From positions 196,564,174-196,628,173 of the forward strand of contig CAXKWD010000003.1 of assembly GCA_964059195.1 (NCBI GenBank): a stretch of 64,000 nt of DNA, in the 5' to 3' direction. Shown piece after piece: positions 32,775 to 43,955 of the stretch; position 1 is the stretch's first letter; every line of letters starts with the position of its first letter. The position numbers and the translations under genes are program-made. The notes beneath the pieces were generated by a model that saw only the letters and a list, made by a program, of their open reading frames with translations, was not told the origin of the DNA and searched no databases. The stretch comes from Ectobius pallidus. Taxonomy: Eukaryota > Arthropoda > Insecta > Blattodea > Ectobiidae.

Positions 32775-33160
32775 GTCCGCTCCTCTCACGCAACGGGCCC
32801 GGGTTCGATTCCTCGACGGGACAAGTTACCTAGGTGCGGTTTTTTCCTGGGTTTTCTCTCACCTGTGAGACATATGTCAGGTAACTTTAGGCCCTTGTGG
32901 CCCCGGATATCATCTGGCCGTCATTATAATCTTCATCACATCCTTGTTTGGAGTGTGTGTGTGTGTGTGTGCGAATGGTATGTCTCGTCCTATGTGTTTG
33001 TGTTGTCTCGGAGGTGGCCCCAGCATTGGGCTGATCACTCATCCGGGGAGGCCCTCCATGTCCTTGTCTGGTCAAAAAAGTATGTCTATGTTGCGGTCCT
33101 TAGTTCATTCCTCTCCCGACAGTAAGACCCGAGCGGCGCGGTCTTTACAAGAAAAAAATT
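32775..33160 (+). mobile_element. tRNA-derived SINE, second copy of the 18662 family (5'-truncated)
   Basis: Starts within the tRNA-like head (TCCGCTCCTCTCACGCAACG), B box GGGTTCGATTCC, then the same body blocks as 18662-19091: CACCTGTGAGACATATGTCA, (GT)n, GGAGGTGGCCCCAGCATTGG and CTTGTCTGGTCAAAAAAGTA. The A-box half is missing. Confidence 0.8.
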
Positions 33161-33394
33161 AATATTGCGCCTGAATATCGGCGGTGACTTTGTGGAGAAG
33201 TAGTGTAAAGTGTAAGGTAATTGAAGTTAATAAAGTATTTGGAAAATAATGTTCTGTTATTCACTTTAAAAACACGCCTGGTAAAAGTTATAGCACAAGA
33301 TTGCCTTAAAATTTAATCATGTTATATTTAAGTCACTAGCTCTCTTAATGCGGCCAAATTGTACAATATCTTCATTGAGTTTGGGATACCAAGG

Positions 33395-34460
33395 AAGTAA
33401 GTTAGGCTGATCAAAATATGTCTAAATGAAACCTATAGCAGAGTCATGGCAGGGAACTTATATCAGATAGGTTTCCCATTAGAAGCGACTTGAAGCAAGG
33501 AGAGCACTATCGCCTTTACTTTTTAATTTCACTTTGGAATATGCCATTAGGAAAGTTAAGAAAAACAAGGTAAATGGCAATCACCCGAGTTTAGCTTATG
33601 CAGATGACGTTTGCTTGTTGGGCGATGACATAAACACAATCGAGAGAAATTCAGAAAGTCTTTTCGATGCCTGCAGGAATGTTGGTTTGGAAATTATTAC
33701 AGAAAAAAACTAAGTAGGCCTATATGGTCATGGAACGTCAAAATAATGTTCTACGAAATATTAAAATAGCCGGTAAATTGTTCGAAAATGTGGATAAATT
33801 CAAATATCTGGAACCAATAATTACAGAAACGAATACTATTAAGGCAGAAGTTAAGTGTCGATTAAAATCAGGAATTGCTTGTTTTTATGCAGTTCAGAAA
33901 CTCTTTATCTTCTCGTCTTCTGTCCAGAAAACTAAAAATAAAGATTTATAAGACTATTATCCTGCCGGTTGTAGCCTATTATATGGATGAGAGGCATGGT
34001 CGCTTACTCTTCGGGAAGAACATAATGTGAGAGTGTTCGAAAACAGGGTTCTTAGGAAAATATTTCGGCCTAAGAGAGATGAAAATGAGGACTGGGGAAA
34101 ACTGCATAACAACGAGCTTCATGACCTGTACTCTTCACCGGGTATAGGTTAGTAAGGGTAATTACATCACGGAAGATGAAATGGGCTGGACATGTTGCGC
34201 GCATGGGGTAGGAAAGACATATCGCAAAAGCATTGACTGGGATACCCGAAGGGAAAAGACCACATGGAAGACCTAGACGTAGACCTACACGTAGGATAGA
34301 TTTAGGTGAGGTAGGATTTGCGAGGGTTGATTGGATGGAGTTAACACAGAATGAGGTTGAATGGCGGGCTCAGATAAGCGCGGCAATGAATCTTCGGGCC
34401 CCATAAAATATATTTCTGTAGCTTGCTGAGGAGTTGTCTATTGCCATTGAGTAAGTAAGC
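33395..34460 (+). mobile_element. LINE fragment with YADD reverse transcriptase box
   Basis: In order: VRLIKICLNETYSRVMAGN, then SLAYADDVCLLGDD (YADD catalytic motif, about 33594-33636), FKYLEPIITETN, LSSRLLSRKLKIKIYKTIIL, MKWAGHVARMG, GIPEGKRPHGRPRR and WRAQISAAMNLRAP. Many frameshifts. It ends with AGTAAGTAAG, a stub of the (TTAC)n-type tail. Two more 3' fragments of this family lie reversed at 35650-36030 and 54180-54510. Confidence 0.85.
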
Positions 34461-35648
34461 TCTCTTAAGTATATCAAAGCAGTCTGAATCTTTGCAAATA
34501 CATAATATGTTAGCAATGGGGTCAATCCATATCAAATCAATCAATGATGGTTCCTGACAACATTTTTGTTTTTTTATTTTATTTTATGTATCTACATTTT
34601 TATTATATTCAGAGAGTTAAAAACAGGTATTCGTTAATTTTTTCGAAGTTCAGATTCTTTTTGAGTGGCCAGTTTGTATTTGTGCGTCAGTCTATTTTCA
34701 ATTTTACAGAGGTTTGTGTTCAAAGCTGTAGCTTCTTTGCTTTTAAGATATTTGGTTCAAACAAAAACCTTATTAAAGAGCATAAAATGTACAATATTTT
34801 CTGTCCAGTAAATATAGGCCTACTTAATTTTAAATAAACGAAACAAATAGGTAAATGTTAAAGTTTTCAAAGTAAAAACCTCTATTAAAATTAAAACTTT
34901 TAAAGATAAAACTAAGTTTTCAACTCTCTGAATATAGTACAAACATGGATTTTAAAAAAATAAATAAATTTTGTCGACAACCTTTCAAATTAAATTTGTT
35001 GATTTGATAATGTATTGGCCATTATAGAATATTTTAATGCAATAAAACAAAATATAAAATGAAAAATTACTTATTTGTCAACAGCCTTTTCTCAAATAGT
35101 CTTTGTACCTATAGACTACTACTCGTTTGTCAGGAGAGCTCCCTATAATTAAGCCAACTAGGGAGGTTTTCTAGGACTCATTCCGAAGGATTTTGTCCTA
35201 AACGTGATTTATAGACTTATCTATTTAGGCAAACTTTATTCCTATGTCCCATCTATTGTGGCCTTTGCCTGCAATCTGGCTATAACTGTGGAAAAAGTTA
35301 ACTTGGAGTTTATAATATTTTTGTAATGAGCACTAGTGATTGGATTATTCTACCTCCTGGCTTTCTCCGTCCCTTGTTAAACTTAATTATATCGTTTACT
35401 TTCTAAATTTAGTGCACGTTTGAGAAATTACCGTAATAAGCCATTTTAATCACAACATAATTCGCTCAAACATTGAATTACAGTTCATTTAACGCTAGTT
35501 ATAAAACAGTTGATGAAGCATAAACAACTAAATAACAGCCAATTAACTTAGTTTTAAATTCTCCCTCCTGTTTAAAATGAGCACGCTCGCCTTCTTTTAT
35601 GTGTCTGTGTGCTTATCTTATTTAAATTTTTTTTCGATAATGAATTAT
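34461..35648. other. Unassigned, with a small inverted repeat
   Basis: TATTCAGAGAGTTAAAAAC at about 34606 recurs inverted (GTTTTCAACTCTCTGAATA) at about 34918, and may bound a 340-bp MITE. Nothing else supported. Confidence 0.4.
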
Positions 35649-35649
35649 T

Positions 35650-36030
35650 CCTTACTTACTTACTTACTTACTTACTTACTCACTCAATGGCAATAGACAA
35701 TCCCTGAGCAAGCTAAAGGAATATTATCTATTTTATGGAACCCGAAGGTTCATTGCCGCGCTTATCTGAGCCCGCAATTCAACTCTATTCTGTGCTAACT
35801 CTATCCAAAAATCTCTCGAAAATCCTACTGCACTTAAATCTATCCTAATATTGTCCTCCCACCTACGTCTAGGTATTCCACGCGGTCTTTTCCCTTCGGC
35901 TCTTCGTCAATACTTTTGATATATATATCTTTCCTCTCCCATGCACGCAACATGTCCAGCCCATTTCATCCTCCGTGATTTACCCTTACTATATCCGGTG
36001 AAGAGTACAGGTCATGAAGCTCGTCGTGGT
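35650..36030 (-). mobile_element. LINE 3' end, family of 33395, with (TTAC)n tail
   Basis: Minus strand, ends in (GTAA)n (35651-35682 on plus as TTAC repeats). Shared blocks with 34130-34455: ATGGGCTGGACATGTTGCG-like text, GAAGGGAAAAGACC, GAACCTTCGGGTTCC-like text and the conserved AGACGTAGGTGGGAGGACAA variant. 5'-truncated. Confidence 0.85.
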
Positions 36031-36053
36031 CTCCTTTGAAGGATAACTAATAT

Positions 36054-36446
36054 ACTGATATTATATAGTTCTCCACCTTACACCCTATACTACCCATCCA
36101 AGGTTACATATATAGTATACAATTAAGGTTTCATCTTGACTTAAGATTTTAGACCTACTAATAACTATACTGCACAACCAAGGATCTTATTTTAACATTT
36201 TAAGGTTTTAACCTAATTTAATTAAGAATGTGTTAAACTTATTTAATTATTTTAATGAAAAGTGTACAATATGTCCAGTCGGTTTACAACTGTAAGCTTG
36301 CAAATTTCAGGCCTGATTTTAATCCTTTACAATATTGTTTAAATTGCTTCATTGTATTATTATAATACATTATTTTAAGTTATTATGCAGTACCCCTTTA
36401 TTTAATAATTTGAGGGTATGAGGTGGAGAACTGTATAATATCAGTG
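36054..36446. mobile_element. MITE with ~35-bp terminal inverted repeats
   Basis: Left TACTGATATTATATAGTTCT and right (reverse complement) ACTGATATTATACAGTTCTC are inverted and continue CCACCT(T/C)A(C/T)ACCC. AT-rich inside, no ORF. Probable TA flanks. Class not resolved. Confidence 0.65.
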
Positions 36447-36576
36447 TACTATTATTAGGTTTAAGAGACCACTACTTGACTTGCTTTCAGGGCTTGACCA
36501 GACTAATTTTTCGCCCAGACGATATTGATCTGACTTTTCATCAAACATTTAGAATGTTCATACATATAGATATATA

Positions 36577-36985
36577 GGGTGTCCCGAAAAAAGGTTCCAA
36601 TATTGAGTGAGGTTGTAGTATGCAAAAAATCAAGACAAAACGTTCCCATAAACATTGGTCATAAACTTCATATCTTCGGAGTTATGAATCTGCTACCACT
36701 GCCACTACTGCCAACGATCACCGTGTCTCTGATCTGCTCTTCACAACATGTGCTCGGTGTGATCATCATCCATTGCAATGCACCCTACGTCTCATGTAAT
36801 CACGCATCCTTTGGAACACCAACAAACAACAAACTAATAAAGTTGGCAAGGTATGCGCATCGTACAAACAAAGTCCATAACGTCGAAGATATGAAGTTTA
36901 AGACCAATATTTATGGGAACTTTTTGTCTTGCTTTGTCGCATATTACAAACTCTCTCAATATTGGAACCTTTTTTCGGGACACCC
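36577..36985. mobile_element. MITE with ~115-bp inverted ends starting GGGTGTCCCG
   Basis: The left end GGGTGTCCCGAAAAAAGGTT, then CCAATATTGAG and GTTCCCATAAACATTGGTC, is repeated inverted at the right end (36870-36985). The 141-codon ORF across it is a by-product. Presumably a deletion derivative of a DNA transposon. Confidence 0.75.
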
Positions 36986-37873
36986 TGTGTGTGTATATAT
37001 ATAGGTTCAAATATTGAATGGAGTTAGATGCAAACAGGCGTCATTCCCAAACTATGGGAGAATATCAGGCGAACTGAAAAACGAAGTACGGTTTGCCTTT
37101 CTCATGATGCTTTTCATGTGAGACTAAAAATGAAGTAAAATACTTTTCCACCTGTACTAAGAACGAGTTACCAGCTAGTATATAAGAAGAAAACAACCAA
37201 AAACATACAGTAATATACACAACTACAATACCAGACGCAATGAAGACTGGAAGATATCTATGTAACGGGACCTGTATATTATAATGAATTGCCAGGACAT
37301 ATAAAAGCACTAAATGTTCTAATTGTAAGATTTAGGAAAGAATTGAGTTTTTAATAAGCAAGTGCTTGTATTCTTTATATCACTTATGTTTTCCCTCAAT
37401 AACATCATGATTATTTTGTACGAATGTAATTTTGTCATAACTATATAACTAAATAAATTCGGCTTTTGCTAGTTGAAGGGGTATTTTCTTAACGTTAGGA
37501 GGTGAAGGTTTGGTTCCGCACGGGATCATCTGGGATAAATTGAACAAAGTTTGAAATTATTAGAGCAATGGGACAATTACTTGCATGTCTAGAAACACAA
37601 TCAACACATTGCAATTTTCTTGTAGACAATCAACATATACAGACAGAATGTGAATTCACACTTAATTATAGCGTTGTTACAATGTGACTGAATCTGGTTT
37701 AGTAATGTCCATTGTTATATATATATATATTTATATTTATTTATTTATTTATATATAGTCACTTACTGATGACCCGCTGCTCGATGTGTACCTCAAGTGT
37801 ATATGGTTGGTGAAAATAAGGATTCCACAACACAGCCTATAGGCACGTCCAGCTGGCACAAGTTAGGCCTATA
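36986..37873. other. Unassigned; AT low-complexity at 37710-37758
   Basis: No supported gene. A short LINE-end-like reading may exist near 37060-37350, too degraded to call. Confidence 0.4.
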
Positions 37874-38420
37874 CAAGGTGTTTTAAAAATACTTTAGCAG
37901 ACTTCGGCCATGGGTTCCTTACACCAAAAGAAGGAAAAAAGTTCATTTGAACATAGGTCCCATAATCCTTTGTTTTCTCGTTAGGAACTGTTCAACACAT
38001 TGGTACGCTCATAACACGTCAACACACAAAACACATAAAGAATGCTCGAAATGTCCTCTTCTTGCTTCTAGACATGCATGCACTCGTCGAATCATGGACT
38101 GTCGCATCCCGAATGAAGAAACTTTTCATCGACGTGTCATTGAAGCCTGCGAAACCATTCTACACCATCCCGGAGTATTTGAAAGGGTGCGAGAGTCCAT
38201 GATTTGACGAGTGCTTGCATATCTAGAAGCAAGAGGAGGACATTTGGAGCATTTGCTATGCGTTTTGTGTATTGACGTGTTATGAGTGTACCAATGTGTT
38301 GAACAGTTCCTAACGAGAAAACAAAGGATTACGGGACCTATGTTCATATGAACTTTTTTCCTTCTTTTGGTGCAAGGAACCAATGGTCGAAGTTTGTAAA
38401 AGTATTTTTGAAACGCCCTG
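37874..38420. mobile_element. Palindromic IS630/mariner-like deletion derivative
   Basis: Termini CAAGGTGTTTTAAAAATACT and (reverse complement) CAGGGCGTTTCAAAAATACT, flanked by TA. Arms of about 240 bp are imperfect inverted copies (e.g. AAAGTTCATTTGAACATAGG / CCTATGTTCATATGAACTTT). The middle encodes FHRRVIEACETILHHPGVFE on plus, similar to the end of an insect Tc1/mariner-related transposase, followed by ARGGHLEHLL. Confidence 0.75.
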
Positions 38421-38929
38421 TATAAGCCGGATATGTAAAAAGTGAAAACGTGCTGATAGTTAATAAGTATAAAGTAGGCCCTTCGAGGATATTGGGGCAG
38501 AATATGGAAACACGTAACACCATAGAAAGAAATCCTAATTTCAGTCATTAAAATTATTTATTAACAAGCAATAATAAACTTTAAATACTGTCCTATACAA
38601 ATTTTATTAAAGATTTTACCATGCACTTCATAAAAACATTAATAAAGAGTCGCTGAAGGACACACCAATTTTATATACGGATTTTTAAATTACAAAGTCA
38701 GCATTAAGACAAATTTTAAATAGCAAAATCAACTTCATTTATTAATGAAAAATAGCCAGCAAAATAATTTAATAATAGTTGCTGAAGGCCAGACAGATTT
38801 CATCTACAACTTTAAGTGGCAAGTTTATAATAACTATAGCGTATGAGCTTAATAGCAGCAATTCAATCCTACACACAAACTGGCTCTGAAAACTGCTCAA
38901 GAGGGTAATTGCCTATTAAATTTATAATC
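38421..38929. other. Unassigned
   Basis: AT-rich, no supported feature. Confidence 0.4.
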
Positions 38930-39800
38930 GGCAAATAGATGCAACTAAGCGCCTGAAAACAGTTCATTGAACTGTGATTCTCACACTCAGCAAACGGGAG
39001 TCGAGGATAATAATTGGCCTCCTTACTGAACACTGCCCTCTCAAAAATCATCTTTATAAGATGGGCAAGGCTGAGGTGAATACATGTACATTCTGCTTAG
39101 AGCAATCATGGGCAAACCCCTATCCATTGACACGCAACCCGCAAACTTGGTCAACTTACACATAGTTCGAAAAGAACGGGTAGATGGAGACACAAACAGA
39201 CAATAAGTGCAGTGGCGGTTGCTCATTCTTAGGGAAACACTAATTTCACTTTATAGTTTACATTACAATATACAAATAATACAAACAATTTTGTTTTTTT
39301 TTTTCAATTATTCTTTTACGTGTGCAATTATTTCATCATACAAAGGCTTAGAATGTGCCATAACGCCTTTCCAATCGGAACTGTGTCGCAACCCGTCACT
39401 GCTTGCAAAGAGATATGATTCATGCACGGGAATAATCCACCACGTACACCGAATGTCCGCAATGCCTTCTTGTGTCTTATGCGGGAAGGTCGAGAACCAC
39501 AATTGGTTCGCGAACCAGTAAATGCCCATGTATGGCTTAGAGGATAAAGAAACAGCAGGGCGAATGCGAAGCAATTGCTCAACAAAGAATAAGGCATCTG
39601 GAATTTGCTTTTCTGACTAGAGGACAGATTGCCTCAACAAGACCCAGAAAAATTATAGGCTGTATTAAAAGCATTAAATTAAAGTGGGACTGCTAGAGTA
39701 GGGTATTCACAATAGATCTATTAAGGCCCCAGTCTTGAGAAGCCGAAAGTCTTATACTACCCCCTCATTAATCTAATCTAATGTAATCTAATCTAAGCGC
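38930..39800 (+). mobile_element. LINE RNase H/3' fragment interrupted by unknown DNA
   Basis: 38974-39105 reads LSKRESRIIIGLLTEHCPLK, then HLYKMGKAEVNTCTFCLEQ: the end of the RNase H domain plus the Cys pair found in Jockey/R1-like ORF2. The 3' UTR resumes at about 39580-39800 (GGTATTCACAATAGATCTAT, ending in TAATCTAATCTAA). The 39115-39570 interval does not belong to it; it contains an ORF on each strand without recognised motifs. Confidence 0.7.
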
Positions 39801-39974
39801 TTGAAAACAAACATCTTGTTACAATAAAAATATTTCCGTGCACGCCTGCTTAGCTAGGTGAGCTGAAGGTCAACTTGGACGCTAGGACCTGAACCAAACA
39901 TGCGCAGATAGCTTATCGTCCGCCGGTAGCAATGGAGTAAGGGCAGAAAAGAATGCATATACTGTATTATTCAT

Positions 39975-40553
39975 TCCAAACTATGCGGTTCATAATAGCC
40001 CGTAAGAAATCGTAAATATTCAGAAGTAAATTACGGATGTCCATTTTCTCAAGTAATATCATCCGGTTATTCACTGTTTTCCTCCACCTGAAATGTAAAT
40101 CTTTCAAGTCTTGCCTTAAAGCCCATTTACCTTCAAAAAAATTAATTTTGTTCTTTAGGACGGTTAATAGTGTTTTTAAAGTTGGCCTTTCCTAATTTGT
40201 TTTGTGAAATTCATTCACCGTCCTTCTAATTACACACTTATCAAAATCATCTAAGACTGTTTTCACTTTTTTCTTGGTCGTTTTTTGTGTGGAGTACTAA
40301 ATCTCGTTCCATCTTGAACACATTTTTCACCTTTTATAATTCTCTTTATGCTGCTGAATGAAATTCCTGTAGCATCCGAAACACGCTGCTGAATTGCATA
40401 CTTAGTGTCATCTTGGTGCACCTGATTGAAATACCTATATACATTCCATACTATTTCCCTACTCTGACTGTGAATCACTTTACTACCACCTACCCTTTTG
40501 CTAGAATAACTACATTCGCCTTCCATTGCTCTTATTAACTTATCACACTTCAC
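39975..40553 (-). pseudogene. N-terminal half of an IS630/Tc1-like transposase, frameshifted
   Basis: The minus strand begins with 96 codons: SREIVWNVYRYFNQ, then TKYAIQQRVSDATGISFSSI (helix-turn-helix) and a basic end. A one-base shift in an A run near 40263 moves the reading to VKTVLDDFDKCVIRRTVNEF and HKTN, a stop, RPTLKTLLTVLKNKINFFEG, then FRWRKTVNNRMILLEKMDIR. This order is typical of a common insect DDE transposase before its first catalytic Asp; that catalytic part is missing. Confidence 0.7.
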
Positions 40554-41192
40554 TATTGAATGCTGTGAGCTAACTAAGGTGTTTTCACACGGTCCGTTCA
40601 GTACGAACTGGCAGGAACATGGTCAGGCAGGTCTGGATTACATCATCGTAGACGACTGCGCATCCTTTTGTTTGGCTCAGGTCTTACCGATCGAGTTATA
40701 CATACACGCGATTTAAATAATTGGCTTCCGGATCGGGTCCGACAGAACTAGGAAAGATTAGAATACTCTACATCATAATGAGCTCAACATCACGTCTGTG
40801 AGTGTAACTGGTTGATTAAGTTTAACTGATAATGACCAAATAGAAATAAATAATAGAAAATAAATTATTTAATTAGAACAAAAAATATATAAGGTCAGAA
40901 AACAGTTACACTCACCAACGCTTCAGACCCAACTCGGAGGCCCTATTCAAATAACAAACAAACAACTTCTTCCACGACACCAGACCATCAGCTCAGCTAG
41001 GCAGTACAGAATAGATCGACCAGCAGTATCATCAGAAGTAGAATCAGCAGTAGAATGGAGAGTGAATGATAGCATACTTAATACTATTACGTGAGCAGAA
41101 AATATAACAAGTAATGTATAAACTCAGTTCAGACAAAGAAACAACAAAAATAATAGGTCGTGTGTGCTTTAAATACCTACGGAATAAATGGA
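40554..41192. other. Unassigned; downstream flank of the ankyrin gene
   Basis: No convincing polyadenylation signal or gene seen on the minus strand. Confidence 0.4.
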
Positions 41193-41406
41193 TCACTGAC
41201 CGACTCCCAGCGAGATCATGAGATGTATGTCCATATTGTGCTTTTTTATATTTCTACTCACTCCGTGCTGTACAAAACATTTCAACCCAGACAAATGGCT
41301 CGTGCTTACAGCCCAGTGATATGGAATATATCTCAACCTATTGTTTGCTCCAATATGAGCTCCTGACTTCATCAAATATTCACACAGGTTGAGCTCCTGA
41401 CTTGAT
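41193..41406 (-). pseudogene. Frameshifted relic of a further ankyrin repeat
   Basis: Just beyond the ankyrin stop, the other minus frame reads ELNLCEYLMKSGAHIGANN, an ankyrin second-helix and loop signature. AAGTCAGGAGCTCA occurs twice, 34 bases apart, where the repeat unit is 99. A 65-base deletion would shift the frame and give the present stop. Text after GANN is not ankyrin-like. Confidence 0.5.
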
Positions 41407-43389
41407 CAGTAACTTAGTAATTTCATCAAATCCTTTCTTTGCTGCAATTTGAAGTGGTGTTCTATTGTAACCATCACAGGCATTCACATTGGCTTTTGAT
41501 TGGATCAACAACTTACAAATACTAATTTCGCCTTTTTCTATTGCTAAGTGAAGTGGTGTCCTTTTGCAATCATCACATTCTTCCACGTTAGCTCCAGACT
41601 CAATTAGTAGCTTAGAAATATTAATCAACCTACTTTGTACTGATATGTGAAGTGGTGTTCCATTGGAACCATCACGGGAATTCACATTGGCTTTTGATTG
41701 GATCAACAGCTTACAAATAGTAACATTGTCTTCTGCTACTGCTTTGTGGAGTGGTGTTCTATTGGAACCGTCCCATTCTTCCACGTTAGCTCCAGACTCA
41801 ATTAATAGCTTAAAGATATCGATAAACTCTTTCTCTAATGCTATATGAAGTGGTGTTCCATTGGAACCATCACAGGCATTCACATTAGCTTTTGATTGGA
41901 TCAACAACTTACAAATACTAACATTGCCTTCTGCTACTGCGTTGTGGAGTGGTGTTCTATTGTAATAGTCCCATTCTTCCACATTAGCTCCAGACTCAAT
42001 TAGTAGCTTAGAAAGTTCAATAAACCCATTCCCTAATGCTTTGTGAAGTGGTGTGTTTTTCCAACCATCACTTGCTTCCACGTTAGCTCCTGACTCAATT
42101 AGTAGCTTCGAAATATCAGTAAACCCTCTCTCTGAAGCTCTGTAAAGTGGTGTTGTTTTCCCCTTATCATATACTTCCACGTTAGCTCCAGACTCAATTA
42201 ATAGCTTTGAAATATCAGTATACCCTCTCTGTGAAGCTATGTGAAGTGGTGTTATTTTGGAATCATCACACGCTTCCACGTTAGCTCCAGACTCAATTAG
42301 TAGCTTAGAAATGTCAATAAACCCTTTCTCTAATGCTATGTGAAGTGGTGTTTTTTTGGAACTATCGCATGCTTTCACGTTAGCTCCTGACTCAATTAGT
42401 AGCTTAGAAATGTCAATAAACCCTTTCTCTAATGCTATGTGAAGTGGTGTTTTGGAACCATCATATGCTTTCACGTTAGCTCCTGACTCAATTAGCAGCT
42501 TAGAAACATCAATAAACCCTTTCTCCAATGCTAGGTGAAGTAGTCTTGTTTTGGAACCAACACATGCTTTCACGATAGCTCCTGACTCAATTAACAGCTT
42601 AGAAATATCAATAAACCCTTTCTCTAATGCTATGTAAAGTGGTGTTTTTTTGGAACTATCACATGCTTCCACGTTAGCACCTGACTCAATTAGTAGCTTA
42701 GAAATATCAATAAACCCTTTCTCTAATGCTATGTGAAGTGGTGTTCTTTTGTAACCATCGCATGCATTAACATTAGCCCCATATTCAATCAACATCTCAG
42801 AAAGATCAATGTAACCTTTGTCTAATGATATGAGAAGTGGTGTTTTATTGGAATCATCACTTTTATCTACGATAGCTCCTGACTCAATCAAAAGCTTCGA
42901 GATATCGATGTATCCGTTCTCTACTGCTATGTGAAGTGGTGTTGTACTGGATCCACCACATATATCTACACTGGCTCCTGATTTGAGCAACAGCTCACAT
43001 ATGTCAGCACTACCTGACATGGCTGCTAAGTATAGGGGTGTAATGAAGGCTTCCACAGTTACAATGTTCACTTGTGCTCCTGATGCAATAAGGAACTCAC
43101 ACACAGATTTATGTCCATGCAATGCAGCTTTGTGCAGAGGAGTTTGGCCTAACTTATTTTGAGAATTCACTTTAGCCCCTAACCTACAGAGAGTCCTCAC
43201 CACATCCAAATTCCCTAATGCTGCTCCATAGTGTAGACACGTCTCGTTGTCTTGGCAATTTGCGTTGACATCAAGACCAAAGCCCACCAGTATTTTTAAC
43301 ATTCCTATGTTGCCAGATTTCATACATTCACGAAACTTCTGCATTCCAGCGTAGCCTCTTGCAATTTCAGCTACATTGCTCAGGGCTTC
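41380..43389 (-). CDS. Ankyrin-repeat exon (C-terminal) of coiled-coil/ankyrin gene
   Basis: Open for 669 codons to TGA at 41380-41382, starting after a consensus acceptor (TATACTTTCAG) at 43390. EALSNVAEIARGYAG precedes the first internal Met. It encodes about 19 ankyrin repeats of 33 residues with TPLHIA and LLIESGANV signatures, e.g. KTPLHIALEKGFIDISKLLI. Repeats 1-5 are diverged, 6-13 nearly identical, 14-19 alternate two subtypes (ISKLLIESGANVEE and ICKLLIQSKANVN). One repeat is a residue short (AYDGSKTPLH). Ankyrin arrays bind proteins; there is no catalytic domain, signal peptide or membrane segment. The phase-0 acceptor fits the donor of the coiled-coil exon at 46474. An independent gene starting at the Met at 43344 is less likely because the frame stays open to the splice site. 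The partner is unknown. Confidence 0.85.
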   Translation of the reverse strand, partial: EALSNVAEIARGYAGMQKFRECMKSGNIGMLKILVGFGLDVNANCQDNETCLHYGAALGNLDVVRTLCRLGAKVNSQNKLGQTPLHKAALHGHKSVCEFLIASGAQVNIVTVEAFITPLYLAAMSGSADICELLLKSGASVDICGGSSTTPLHIAVENGYIDISKLLIESGAIVDKSDDSNKTPLLISLDKGYIDLSEMLIEYGANVNACDGYKRTPLHIALEKGFIDISKLLIESGANVEACDSSKKTPLYIALEKGFIDISKLLIESGAIVKACVGSKTRLLHLALEKGFIDVSKLLIESGANVKAYDGSKTPLHIALEKGFIDISKLLIESGANVKACDSSKKTPLHIALEKGFIDISKLLIESGANVEACDDSKITPLHIASQRGYTDISKLLIESGANVEVYDKGKTTPLYRASERGFTDISKLLIESGANVEASDGWKNTPLHKALGNGFIELSKLLIESGANVEEWDYYNRTPLHNAVAEGNVSICKLLIQSKANVNACDGSNGTPLHIALEKEFIDIFKLLIESGANVEEWDGSNRTPLHKAVAEDNVTICKLLIQSKANVNSRDGSNGTPLHISVQSRLINISKLLIESGANVEECDDCKRTPLHLAIEKGEISICKLLIQSKANVNACDGYNRTPLQIAAKKGFDEITKLLIKSGAQPV

Positions 43390-43404
43390 CTGAAAGTATA
43401 AAAA
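43390..43404 (-). promoter_or_regulatory. Splice acceptor of the ankyrin exon
   Basis: Minus strand reads TTTTTATACTTTCAG followed by GAAGCC: a pyrimidine-rich tract and CAG/G, in phase 0 with the ankyrin frame. Confidence 0.75.
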
Positions 43405-43955
43405 TGATCCATTAGATTCTCAGAACATCTCAGGGAATGATTACATGGAATGGTATCAGGTAATTATGTAATAGCGGCTTATCATAACATTAATTCATAT
43501 AATTCTGGTGTAACTTCAGAAATTGCGACAAGCAGAGAAACACTAGATTCCTTTTATTATTGGAGCAATATGTCGAAGATAATATACACTGTACTTTACC
43601 ACATGCTACACACAACAGACATCATTATATGGAACTATTATTCATATTTTTAATAAAAACTTTGTTAAGGAACTACTGATCAAGAGTATTTAACTTTGAT
43701 TACACTAGTCTGCGCGATATCAGATGATTGAAAACTAATACGTAACTGCCCTTAGCTCACTTTTTAATGCTGATTACAGAACTGTTCTTAGTTTTCTATC
43801 ACGCAATGTTGTTCGCAATCGATCTGATTTGATTTTGAAGATTCACATAACGTAAATGTACTTTTGGATACCTGCCAACTTATCGAACCACCGTTATAAC
43901 AAGTCTGATTGGCGAGAATTAACATTCAAGAGTCCAAGAAATAACATTAAAGTAG
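43405..43955. other. Intron sequence, no internal feature
   Basis: Part of the predicted 43390-46473 intron. AT-rich; no element recognised. Confidence 0.4.

Noticed and set aside
41400..43340. 99-bp periodic repeats as CRISPR or satellite
   Set aside because: The periodicity is the 33-residue ankyrin unit in an open frame; there are no spacers.
41380..43389. Bacterial (endosymbiont) origin of the ankyrin gene
   Set aside because: Consensus eukaryotic splice sites, phase-matched upstream exon and insect TE context; no bacterial neighbours.
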